This document shows positions 54,837-64,000 of a stretch of DNA of 64,000 nt, piece by piece. The notes beneath the pieces were generated by a model. The model saw nothing but the letters and a program-made list of their open reading frames with translations. It was not told where the DNA came from and made no database searches. The DNA lies in NCBI GenBank assembly GCA_002633025.1, contig NMRB01000073.1, positions 49,529 to 113,528 on the forward strand, written 5' to 3'. Source of the DNA: Notospermus geniculatus (Eukaryota; Nemertea; Pilidiophora; Heteronemertea; Lineidae). Position 1 is the first letter of the stretch. The number at the start of each line of letters is the position of its first letter. A program made the translations under genes and the position numbers.

Positions 54837-55448
54837 TGTCTGGTTGAGTAAGACTTCCTGAGCAAAATCCAACTAGAGGATACGTTTTGCGAAATGTTTC
54901 TCAAAATAACCTCCTCACTAATTTGTGCATTTACTCAGTTTCTTTGTTTTCTTACCAAGGAGATTTGTACTACAATTTAGCTGCTCATCATGATGTTTGT
55001 ATTGGAGGTTTTTGTTAGAATCTTTGTCAGATTTGTGCTTTGTTACATCGTAATTTTACATTTATTGGATATTGTCTTGTTCTCTTGTACAGTAGCCTAA
55101 TAAACACTAGCAGTAAATGTTTTCCTTTTGTAAAAGGTATGGTCTTGTTGTTTCACTAGGGGGGGGGGCTCATTTCCCATTGGAACCCATGGAGGTGTGA
55201 TTCTCTACACGTGCAGGCAAGTCTACCGCCACCACAGACAGACCATCTTGGTGCTTGCTTCGTTTTGGCTCGATGCTGGTAAGGAGAGTGAGAAATAAGC
55301 AATCCTGGTACCCCTGACAGACATATTGCGGACGGACTTGTCGGCCGCGACCAAGCGCACCGGCAGATAAAATACGGACATCGCAAGAAATCTTAGTTTA
55401 GCCATCTAACAATAGATGGCGATGCTGATGCTTTCGCTTTGCCTCGCT

Positions 55449-55568
55449 GGGGACCCATATTCATAAAACCCTGCTAGGCTTAGTTGCCTGCTAAAGTGGT
55501 AGTTTGTACAGGCCAATGTACACAACTAGCAGCCAACTAAGCTAGCAAGGTTTTATGAATATGGGCCC
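55449..55568. mobile_element. palindromic MITE, GGACCCATATTCATAAAACC (B only)
   Basis: Ends ACCCATATTCATAAAACC / GGTTTTATGAATATGGGCCC; interior CTGCTAGGCTTAGTTG / CAACTAAGCTAGCA. It shares ends, not interior, with 17986-18093. Absent from copy A near 41462. Confidence 0.9.
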
Positions 55569-56439
55569 AGGACGTTTTCCACGATAGCCCAGAGGTACCC
55601 GTGCCCCCCCCCCCGCCTACGCCCCAGGGAACCGATAGAGGTGTGAATCTCGACACGTGTCAGTCAGGCCACAGCATCTTGGCTACCAAGGGTTGTGACA
55701 TCGCTCCGCCCTCCGACTACGCTCACACAAACCCTTGGCATCTTTCGCAGTCGTCACCTGTATTTCACAGGCTGTTCTGTTACCACCCCACCGTTCAAAT
55801 ATGCATTTGGTACTTTCACATTTAGTCTGTTTATTTCAAATAGATATGTCATTGTATAGTGTTTATTGACTTTCTTATCATTACGGAATTGCTACTTATC
55901 CTTATTTTTAACCATTAACTGGAAGAAATCCCCTATACCAGGAAATCCCCCGTACGACTGATCGATGGAAGAGCTAATGAAATTCACGGCTTGGCAAGTA
56001 CCTACCCGGTACACGTGGGCTGACAATATTAGCGCCGACTGGTACAATTCACTTGCTGCTTCCCATTTTTGTACATACGAGTACATTGTTTCCACCAATA
56101 AAAGTATTCCTTGCCTGTCGTTGCAGCGGATTCAAGCTTTGAATCCGGAAAATCAGGCCTTGAAATCGCGAATCGCTCGCTGTCATTCTGTAGCATTCGC
56201 CATGTTGTTGTCTGTTACCTCGCTCCCAGTTGCTACGCAAATAGATTGTCCTACTGAAGAGTTCAGTTGGTATCATGCCAAAACCTGAAGGCGAGGTTAA
56301 CGGGCAAATCTCAGGCGTGCTCTGATTGGTACATTGATTTCTCGATGTGGGTCAAATACAGAAATTCATGCGAAAGCTTCCAGGGGTAGTGGCGTAGTCT
56401 TTATGACGTAGCCAATACACGTGGAGTTCCAGGATGGGC

Positions 56440-56670
56440 CACAGGGACTTGAGGCATGCATGGCAGGGGTGGTGGGTGTTTCCGAGGTCCAAAAGCACCC
56501 ACGGACAGTGTCCTGACCCCCGGGGTAAAATACCCCAGAAATATGTATATATAATAATATATACATATTTCTGGGGTGTGCCCCCCGGGGGGCACGTCAC
56601 TGTCCGTGGGGGCGCTTTTGGACCTCGGAAACACCCACCACCCCTGCCGTGCACGCCTCAAGTCCCTGTG
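56440..56670. mobile_element. 231-bp palindromic MITE, CACAGGGACTTGAGGC ends (B only)
   Basis: Arms of about 70 bp include TGGTGGGTGTTTCCGAGGTC / GACCTCGGAAACACCCACCA. The centre is an ATATGTATATATAATAATAT run bounded by CCAGAAATA / TATTTCTGG. Confidence 0.92.
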
Positions 56671-57192
56671 AGTCAGGCAAGTCTGCCGCCACCACAGGAT
56701 TCTCGGTGCTTGCTTCATTTTGGCTCGATGCTGGTAAGGAGAGTGAGAAATAAGCAATCCTACCCTGCATGAGGAGCCACCAAGGCCCAAGGCACGACGC
56801 AAGTCTGTGACTCTATGCTTCATACCAACGGACAGACACCACGACGACCAAGACGAGCACCGTCAGATGAACGTGTATGTACTTCGCAGGAAATTTTAGT
56901 TTAGCCATCTAATGATAGATGGCGATGTTGATGCTTTCGCTTTGCCTCAGTGGGGACCACGACGTCCACGATATCCCCTCATTGGTTTCCGTTGCTTTCA
57001 TGCAACAAATAATCGAAGAGTTCCCGATTTCCTTTCATCCTCGAGCCTCTTCATACGCTTTCACTGTGAGGTGATGAAGAAGAGCGAGGTCATAGAGAGA
57101 GGTAAAGGCCTAGGCCTAAACCCTGCTGTGGTAGGATGCTGTTGGGCCCCGGGTGTTGGGCCTTTCAGTTCGTCTGTCGTATTCGAGGTAAC

Positions 57193-57570
57193 AGGGACGT
57201 TTCGCAAATCTGACGAAAAACGAAGTACGAAATACGAAATTGGACTTCATTTCCATGAATGTATTTCAGGAAATGGTTGGTACCGTAGGCCTACCACAAT
57301 ATATCGCCTGCTGCAGGAGCGTCTTTTTATGACAGACCGATGGAGTTATTAATACGGTGTAGGCCAACTTTGAAAGTCATCTTTCGTTCCCACTTCATAG
57401 ATGCGAAATTCAAGATACACGTACACCATCACTCTTTCGGTCTTACATGACATGCTAAGACGCGCCTTGGCAGCGGGGACAGTGGTCCAGAAATACATTT
57501 CGTCATAGTGAAGTCCAATTTCGTATTTCGTAGGCTACTTCGTGTTTCGTCAGATTTGCGAAAACTCCCT
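57193..57570. mobile_element. foldback element, AGGGA...TTTCGCAAA ends (copy B)
   Basis: Counterpart of 41693-42069. Confidence 0.88.
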
Positions 57571-57855
57571 ATTGAGGTGTAAGTGGTCTGACCTGTCTCA
57601 CTCAGTTGGCTTCGAACAGAACTTTTTTTTAGGCGGCATCGATCGAAGCTCTGCCGGATTCTGTCACCCATTAGTTCGATTGTCGGCAATGTTGCCCTAT
57701 TCGCCGTTTGCCTTCGAATTGTTGTACGGCGAGAAACTAGAGGGCCCCACTGTCGTCTTTCGGAACCAAAATTGGAAACGTTGATTTTCATGTAAAACGT
57801 GGGGAGAAAATAAGAGATCAATGCTCATATTTTCAAAGCTGTTTTAACGCTATAA

Positions 57856-58059
57856 AATGCATTTCAAAAAGATAAAACCATGTTTTTTTGGAAAAATCAT
57901 ATTTTCGAAGTTGTTTTAGTTTTAGAACGCTCCAATAACGAAAACGCGTTTTTACTTTCATATTTTCCAAAGGGTTTTAATCCTAAAACGTATTTTAAAT
58001 CTCCCTTAAAAAGCGTCTAACTTCCTGTTGGTTTGTCTTGTCACAGCGATAGACTCCAA
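57856..58059. repeat. CATATTTTC-rich flank at the right duplication edge
   Basis: CATATTTTCAAAGCTGTTTT, CATATTTTCGAAGTTGTTTT and CATATTTTCCAAAGGGTTTT occur at about 57826, 57898 and 57959, related to the arm of the next palindrome. Confidence 0.6.
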
Positions 58060-58170
58060 GGCCCATATTTTCAAAGTTTTTTATCCTTTCACTTGCTTCT
58101 TAAGTTAGAACAGATTTTTGTTAAAACCGGTTTCGCAGGACGGATAAAACAGCTTTGAAAATATGGACCC
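58060..58170. mobile_element. palindromic MITE, GGCCCATATTTTCAAAG ends
   Basis: GGCCCATATTTTCAAAGTTT and AGCTTTGAAAATATGGACCC are inverse, with inner TTATCC / GGATAA. Confidence 0.82.
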
Positions 58171-58789
58171 TAGTCTCTTGAGCACAAAGTTCCGAAGGGG
58201 CAAGCTAAGGAATACATGTATACATGTACATGTACATGTACCATTGCTCCATCACTTAAACCCCAACCGGTACATTTTGCTGCTAATAAACATGATAGTG
58301 CTCACTTATGAAATTTATTTACACTCATCATGCTCATCAAAGGCAGACGTCATTTCCAGGCAACTGCATGTTCGGCTGTGTCGTATCATATGTGCACTAA
58401 TTATGACTCTAATTGTCTAAGTAATTTCTGTAATTCCTGTAATTATGTTCAGGCCGACATATTATATACCGCGGCTCCGTCATTACGTAAATCATCGAAA
58501 TTGTACCGAGTCTGTGCCACCACACGATAAGCTGTGGAAATGTTTATGGATGTAATGCAAAAAATACTTTTAATGAGCCCTATATTTATCCAAACAATGC
58601 GACAATTAGAAAATTTAGTCTGGCACAAGCCAGAGTATACAGGGGTGGTCAAAAAACAGCAGAAGCATATTTCCAGTACCCCGTACCCAAAACTTCTGAT
58701 GGGTGGAGGATTGCGTTCTACTGGTCAAAAGAAGACACCAAGACATCCCGATTCCTCCAGAGGCCCTTGGATATTTTAAACTACTGTAA
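58171..58789. other. no gene recognised
   Basis: A TACATG microrepeat at 58206-58232. The open frames lack known domains. Confidence 0.4.
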
Positions 58790-58914
58790 AGCTGCGTTTT
58801 ATACCAGACATCCGGAATCGGTATACGGGATGCGGAAGCGGTATGTTGTATGCGAAAATGCATATCATATACCGCTTCCGCATTGCGCATTCCGGGTGTC
58901 CGGGAAACGCAGCT
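58790..58914. mobile_element. palindromic MITE, AGCTGCGTTTTATACCAGAC family
   Basis: Third copy of the family at 36637 and 49344, outside the duplication. Inner arms GATGCGGAAGCGGTATG / ATACCGCTTCCGCATTG. Confidence 0.88.
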
Positions 58915-58918
58915 TATA

Positions 58919-59052
58919 ATAGGGAGTTTTCGCAAAGCCCCCGAAACGCCAACGGGAGCGTCTATCCTTTTGTTCGGTGGTCTCGTCGTAGCATCGAGCA
59001 ATGGGTTTGGCGTTCGCGTTGGCGTTTCGGGGGCTTTGCGAAAACTCCCTAT
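58919..59052. mobile_element. palindromic MITE, AGGGAGTTTTCGCAAAGCCC
   Basis: AGGGAGTTTTCGCAAAGCCC and its inverse bound CCCGAAACGCCAACG / CGTTGGCGTTTCGGG arms. The ends match the 41693 family but the interior is unrelated. It abuts elements on both sides. Confidence 0.9.
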
Positions 59053-59425
59053 TTGCAATACGTGGCCACGGTGGGAAACCGAATTCACGCGAGATCATTG
59101 ATTATACATGTTTGGTAGTGAATAGGGGAATTCAAAAGCCTGAATAGGCCTGATTTTCATTTGGTGTCGTAACGGACATAGGCCTACCAGGCGTGCGTAC
59201 ACCAGAGTGCGAGGAAATGCAAATCAGTTTTCATTCATTTACAACGAAAGAAAAATGAACAAAATTGCAGCCATTCATGAAGGAACTAGGCCTAGAAATC
59301 CGACAATCGCCATTGCCGCCAAACGTCGTGTTTCCGTGATTTCTACATTACGTATTCCAACCCAACGTGTATATAATCAATGATCTCGCGTGAATTCGGT
59401 TTCCCGCCGCGGCCACTTATTGCAA
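59053..59425. mobile_element. element with ~55-bp inverted ends, TTGCAATACGTGGCCACGG
   Basis: GGGAAACCGAATTCACGCGA and TCGCGTGAATTCGGTTTCCC are exact inverses, continued by GATCATTGATTATA on both sides. The middle of about 260 bp is unique. Confidence 0.88.
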
Positions 59426-59436
59426 GGATTACAGTA

Positions 59437-59767
59437 TTTCATGCAGAACACAGCAAGAGCATACACGACAGGACCTCCGACTTTGCTTCACAAAATGATT
59501 CTGGAGCTAACTCCTCTGTCGAATCAAAGTGTCTTGGTGCCATGGATTTTCTCCCAGAAAGATTCACTCAGAGTCCATTCATACCGGTGGTTTGGGAATA
59601 AGGATGGTGAAAGTACGCATGTGCGTTATTTTTGGGCCACCCTAGAGAGAGAGGCTCGAGAAATTTCGGACGCTCGTGCGTGCTATGAACTTATTTTGAA
59701 ATTGTCCGGTGTCCGCTTGAACAAAATTTTTCTATTGAACGTAATGAACCCCACCCAAAATTTATGA
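59437..59767 (+). CDS. possible exon fragment, open frame of ~110 codons, uncertain
   Basis: After the element end the frame MQNTARAYTTGPPTLLHKMI continues with LVPWIFSQKDSLRVHSYRWF to a TGA at 59765-59767. A second frame (starting FHAEHSKSIHDRTSDFASQN) also stays open to 59601. No domain is recognised and no splice pair is certain. The composition looks more gene-like than its surroundings, but this may be chance. Confidence 0.2.
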
Positions 59768-59912
59768 CCACGTAAAAGACAGTGGCGAGAACACAATCCT
59801 CAGAATAGGTTCTTTAGCGCCCCCATCAGCACAGCAGCCGCGGCTAAAACGCTAAAGCTAGCGCTGCTTCTGAGCAAATAAAAGGCCTTTCCCGCGTCCG
59901 CCCTTGAATAAA

Positions 59913-60311
59913 AGGGAGGTTGCGCAAATCTGACGAAAAACGAAATATGAAATTCAACTATGATTTCCATGACCTAATGTATTTCTGGAGATGGTTGGTA
60001 CCACAAATGTCTCTGCTGCCAGTGCGTCTTTTAGCATGTCATGTAAAACCGAAAAATTATGGTGCGTCTTGAATTTTCAAATTTTCACTTCGCATCCACG
60101 ACGGAAGTGGAAACGAAAGATAAATTTCAAAATACTGGTATGCCTAAACACCGTAACTCTATCGGTCTAACGTTATACGCTAGAAGACGCTCTTAATTGC
60201 AGCAGGCGATATCTGTGGTACCAACCATCTCCTGAAATACATTACGTCATGGAAATGAAGTCCAATTTCGTATTTCGTACTTCGTTTTCCGTCAGATTTG
60301 CGAAACCTTAC
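59913..60311. mobile_element. foldback element, AGGGAGGTTGCGCAAATCTG
   Basis: Fifth copy of the 33931/41693 family, outside the duplication. GAAGTCCAATTTCGTATTTC near the right end is inverse to the left arm. Confidence 0.85.
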
Positions 60312-60500
60312 TAATAACGGCCTATACATCGAGGAACCGGGGAAGATCAGAAGATGACGTTCCTGACTGCAGGAACGTGGGCTAATGCGCAGTCCTTTGG
60401 ATCCCAAGTCCAAACTGGAGGAAAGAAGCAAGAATTCATAAGCGAGCGAATGATTTTTTGATCGAAGTAAAGTTCCTTGCCATCCTGAACAATCCTGAGG

Positions 60501-60612
60501 GCATCAGGGGTTCTTAGCGCTCGCTCCCATCGTCACCGCACACAAACCCCTGAATGTCCTCAGGGGTTTGTGTGCGGTGACGAAGGGAGCGAGCGCTAAG
60601 AACCCCTGATGC
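60501..60612. mobile_element. 112-bp near-perfect palindrome, GCATCAGGGGTTCTTAGCGC
   Basis: Arms over 50 bases (GTTCTTAGCGCTCGCTCCC / GGGAGCGAGCGCTAAGAAC, GTGTGCGGTGACG) with a short CTCAGG loop. A decayed relative may lie at 49055-49115. Confidence 0.92.
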
Positions 60613-60844
60613 TTAGGATGACCTGAACTCGGACCACTTACCGTCCCTCCGCTTCCAACAATGACAAGTGTGCGAGGGGAGAGAGCATTTGGCGCAGACC
60701 CTGATGGTTATAAGGCTGTTTCTTGTTCCTTGGAGGAATTATGTTTTATTCCTCCAAGCTTGTTCCTTCAATGTCGTTCGCCGACGAAAACATCGGAGGA
60801 GTACCGACTCAGTTTCTAATACATGTATAGGCCCTACACCATGA

Positions 60845-61101
60845 CAGGGGCGTAGCTAGCTTTTATGGCTTAGGGGGGCAAAATTGATAGAGAATCTGGA
60901 GGCCGAAGTTGGAGAGGGTCCTCCCCAGAAAAAAATTGAAAATCTACATCCTCTCAGATGCATTTTCCCCACTTCTTACACCACAATAACTTGGCTTGAA
61001 GAGGAAAAATGAACTTTTAGAGGAAAAATTTGCTTTGACCCTTTTTGCTCGGGGGAGGGGCATTTGCCCTCTCTCCCCCCCCCCCGCTTGCTACGCCCCT
61101 G
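60845..61101. mobile_element. hAT-like MITE, CAGGGGCGTAGCTAGC end
   Basis: It starts CAGGGGCGTAGC and ends GCTACGCCCCTG, a widespread hAT-type terminus. A G-rich tract follows the left end and a C-tract precedes the right. No clear 8-bp duplication. Confidence 0.8.
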
Positions 61102-61691
61102 CTGAGAAATGTCAGGCTGTATGTGAGATGGTTAAAAAAAGAATATCCTTCAAATAGAATTTAGTTCCTAATGCTATTCGTAGACGGCGCTCTATTCAAC
61201 CGCTCTATTCAACCTTCCTCGCAATGAGATGGAACACGCAGAGTACATCACACTGACATGACTGAGTCCCGTTTAAATGAACTCTCCTGGAAAGCAACAG
61301 ATTTTTCACGTTGGAGACCGAAAATAAATTCGGCGGAAGATGCCCAGATTTACAAAAAGCTTGGCGAGAAGAAGCATTGCCCCAGTTGAGTTTTTTTCGG
61401 GTATTGCCGACTGAAAATGGTCAATTCAGAAGGCTGATAGGCCTACTACCCCTGCACGCCGTCAAATATTCTGTGAAAATCAATTTGTTAAAATTTGATG
61501 AAGTCGTTGGATTGGCCAAGATTTAATTGGATGTTTAGCGCACTGCCTTTCTGTTGAACCTTCAAATTTGTTGGGCCTACCGAAATTTTCTGTAGCTTTG
61601 CTTCGACGAAATTAGTCGAATAATCCTTTCCATATCGTAAGGAAGGGATTCTCATACGCCTTCCATTGAAATAGGCATCCGTTGTGGTAGC
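61102..61691. other. no gene recognised
   Basis: No repeat or long open frame with a known domain. Confidence 0.4.
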
Positions 61692-61855
61692 CAGGCGCGG
61701 ATCCAAGGGGGCACCTGGCGCACGCCAGGGCCAACACATTTTGTAAAATCGACCGCGAAATTATGAAATTTGGAGCAAATGATTGAGATTTCAATGTTTC
61801 TAAATGTTTTTAGCACAGTGCGCCCCCTCTTTTCTGAAATCTTGTATCCACGCCT
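61692..61855 (-). mobile_element. hAT-like MITE, CAGGCGYGGAT ends, copy 3
   Basis: Starts CAGGCGCGGATCCAAGG and ends CTTGTATCCACGCCTG. Minus-strand interior matches the family (CACTGTGCTAAAAACATTTA-like, TTTGGAGCAAATGATTGA). Confidence 0.85.
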
Positions 61856-62207
61856 GACAAGCCTACATTCCACACTCTTTCAAGGCCTCATCGAATGATA
61901 GGCCTACGTGAAATAGGAGCCGTTGTTTTGATCGAGACTTGAAAAGAAACCCAGCAAAAATTATTGAGCCCCGGCGAAGTACACCTCAAGGGAAGACTTC
62001 AGTGCCGAAGGCGCGCGTTGTATTTTAACTAAAGCGCACCAATGCACGCCAATCTGCCTTCAGGAGTGTCTTCCGCTTGGAACAGACAGGCCTGCACTGA
62101 CAACCACCCGAATGTTGTCAAACCATTCGACGACGGTTCCCATCCGCAGTCCGAAAAATTGAAGGCCTGATCCCAACCTTGGCTGATCCTATTCCACAGA
62201 CCACAAT

Positions 62208-62387
62208 CAGGGGCGGATCCAAGATTTCGGAAAAGAGGGGCCGCACTGTGCTAGAAACATTGAAATCTGCGGTGAATTTCAATGATTTGCTCCAAATTTC
62301 AGAATTTCACGGTCAATTCATTTGCAGATTTGTTGGCCGAAAGGGGGGCGTGCGCCGTGTGCGCCCCCCCCCCTGAAGCCGCGCCTG
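62208..62387 (+). mobile_element. hAT-like MITE, CAGGGGCGGATCCAAG, copy 4
   Basis: Ends CAGGGGCGGATCC and GCCGCGCCTG; interior CGGAAAAGAGGGGCCGCACT and TTGTTGGCCGAAAGGGGG as in 4115-4272. Confidence 0.85.
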
Positions 62388-62682
62388 ATCTAGGCCTATA
62401 CTTTGGAAACTGGACTCCCATCCTATTTTTGTAAATATCATAACGTAAGCCACATTTTGCCACTTAGTTTTACCAAGAATATCATGACCTCCTCAGCCTG
62501 GGAATCTGAAATCTATACGCTTGAGCTGTTGTTTACAGAATCCTCGGTCAGTTACAACGCTGTAATCAGCATCACATTTCCTCCGCATCCATATGGTGTT
62601 ACGTCACAGTGATTGCACTCAACCTACTTCTTCGTGTGATGTCGGCCTACATTTTTTGGAGGTTGCCGGGCAGCAGGTGAAA

Positions 62683-62893
62683 GGGGCTGTTCATTTTCGT
62701 CAATTGAGGAATCTGATTTATGATGCTTGAGAAAATGGAGAAAGCTACACATGTATGAAGCTGCAAATTGCAGTGATTATTCTGTACAGCACAACAAATA
62801 ATCCCTGCAATTTGCAAGTGCATATAGCTTTTTCCTTTTCCCCAAAGGATCACAACTCAGATTCCTCAATAGACGAAAATGAACAGCCCCTTT
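62683..62893. mobile_element. foldback MITE, AAAGGGGCTGTTCATTTTCG ends
   Basis: AAAGGGGCTGTTCATTTTCG and CGAAAATGAACAGCCCCTTT are inverse, with GAGGAATCTGA / TCAGATTCCTC and GCAAATTGCAG / CTGCAATTTGC inside. Its first 25 bases also occur at 8957-8981. Confidence 0.9.
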
Positions 62894-64000
62894 TGGGATC
62901 CGAAGCGGTAAATTTTAGAGTTTCAGCATCAATGTTGGGCTAATGTCAAGACAGCGAAATTTTACCAACAAATTTGAAGCTTGTCTACAAGCTTGACCAA
63001 AGGATTGACAGAAATGGCTGCATAAAGTGGAACTTTTTGCATAACCGCTGAGAGCCAAAATCGTTGATTTTACGTGGAGTAGGCCTACGCTTCTACGTAT
63101 CGACTGAATTCCAACGCCGTGACGCTCCCACCAAAACCGAAACTTCAAAATTTGGGAATCAATCTCATTTAAGATGACGTTGATATCAAAATCCCTCCTA
63201 TGAAATTGAGAGCATTCCGAAGAAAACCTCTGAAGTTTGCCGCGCGCGCAAATACACTGCGGTATCATCTAAATCATGGCCACGGTGCACGCTTCCCAAA
63301 CGATAGAGATTCACAGACCGTATCGATATAATTATTTCCATCCTAAATTTAATTAAACGTAATTTGACAAATGGAATCGAGTGGAATTTTGTTTTCTCTA
63401 ACGAATAAAACAGGAAGCTGGTCGAAATGTTGCGCGACCAGGTCGAGACGACCCCGTTATCTGTTCAGTTGGATTGGTCCGTGTTTGATTTGCCTTGCTC
63501 ATCCATCATGAAGCAGTGGGCGGTCCGAGGGGCGTGGAAATGCGGTCATACCGAGATACAGACGTCTCCCGGTTGCTAGACGGCGGAGCTGCGCCGCATC
63601 AGTCATTTTGACAGAAATTACGCTTAGCGGTTTGCGGCGAGCGTTTTCGTTTCGGCTCTATCGTTCGGCCTGTCGGTTTTAACACCGCTTGTCCGAATAA
63701 AATGAATCAGTGACCTTTCTTTTCTAGAGAATTAAATATTATGACCCTAGGCTCAGTCAAGAATATTTACGTTCCGATTCCACAGTCCCAGAAAATATGC
63801 GGGAAAATATGACACGCACTGCTTTGTTTTTTCCTGAACATGTTCAAAACAAATTGACAATTTGCAGATTACGATATAAAATAAAGTAGAAAGACAATGG
63901 CCAGATTGTTATCTTGTTTGAAAAAATGGGATAAAAAGCGAATCTATTCTGTTCAAAACCTGTAAAAACACTTCAGGAATTCATCCGATTTCGAGGAACA
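62894..64000. other. no gene recognised to window end
   Basis: Unique sequence. A CpG-rich stretch at about 63415-63670 could be a promoter-like region for a gene beyond the window, but no start was identified. Confidence 0.35.

Larger units (their letters stand above)
42358..57855 (+). repeat. large tandem segmental duplication, copy B (15.5 kb)
   Basis: A direct copy of 29619-42357. The junction between copies is at 42355-42360 with TATA microhomology. It is longer than A mainly because of B-only insertions near 47991, 48700, 50728, 51305, 52499, 52885, 55449 and 56440. It lacks about 400 bp of the pogo-like element present in A. Confidence 0.95.

Noticed and set aside
56912-57352. 146-codon ORF MIDGDVDAFALPQWG as a gene
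   Set aside because: It runs into a foldback element, and its counterpart in copy A (41422-41742) has a shifted frame.

Overview
This is animal nuclear DNA that is poor in genes and very rich in repeats. The evidence is one multi-exon gene with GT-AG introns encoding a BTB/POZ plus C2H2 zinc-finger protein, tRNA-derived SINEs, hAT-, Tc1/mariner-, pogo- and Harbinger-like elements, satellites, and many short foldback (palindromic) elements. Frequent TAGGCCTA-like and TACATGTA-like words suggest a marine invertebrate deuterostome (echinoderm, hemichordate or amphioxus). That assignment is an impression from base composition, not a proof. The window has single ambiguous bases at about 4591, 7331, 9923, 15176 and 41038, and a run of Ns at 53629-53644.

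Layout. 1-20200: no gene recognised. It holds a chain of foldback elements (2451-4355), a 1.1-1.3 kb tandem duplication (4471-6943), a hAT-type element with a clean 8-bp target duplication nested inside another MITE (8981-10130), minisatellites, a ~145-bp satellite with CTCF-like cores (15185-15880), and a second ~145-bp satellite with YY1-like cores (19285-20110) that ends about 90 bp before the first recognised exon. 20201-25435: the BTB-ZF gene, predicted at 1275 residues in three coding exons, with a 14-codon upstream ORF. 25436-29618: downstream flank with a MITE, a SINE nested in a 1-kb foldback element, a Harbinger-like element with a nested hAT-like element, and a Tc1/mariner-like element with ~310-bp inverted arms.

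29619-57855: two direct tandem copies of one segment, copy A (29619-42357, 12.7 kb) and copy B (42358-57855, 15.5 kb). The two copies give a natural before/after comparison. Their length differences are mostly insertions of foldback elements, one SINE with a 10-bp target duplication, and minisatellite changes. At one position A and B carry two different foldback elements. At another, A carries two micro-palindromes of only 25 and 40 bp, each with its own short target duplication, and B carries a 0.8-kb element packed with copies of the palindrome AAACCATGGTTT. 57856-64000: more foldback elements and hAT-like MITEs, with no convincing gene.

The BTB-ZF protein is probably a sequence-specific nuclear regulator. 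Nothing else here is confidently protein coding. The most unusual content is the population of palindromic elements: several unrelated interiors share short terminal motifs (for example AGGGAGTTTTCGCAAA and GGCCCATATTCATAAA). This suggests mobilisation that recognises only short ends and tolerates replacement of the interior.
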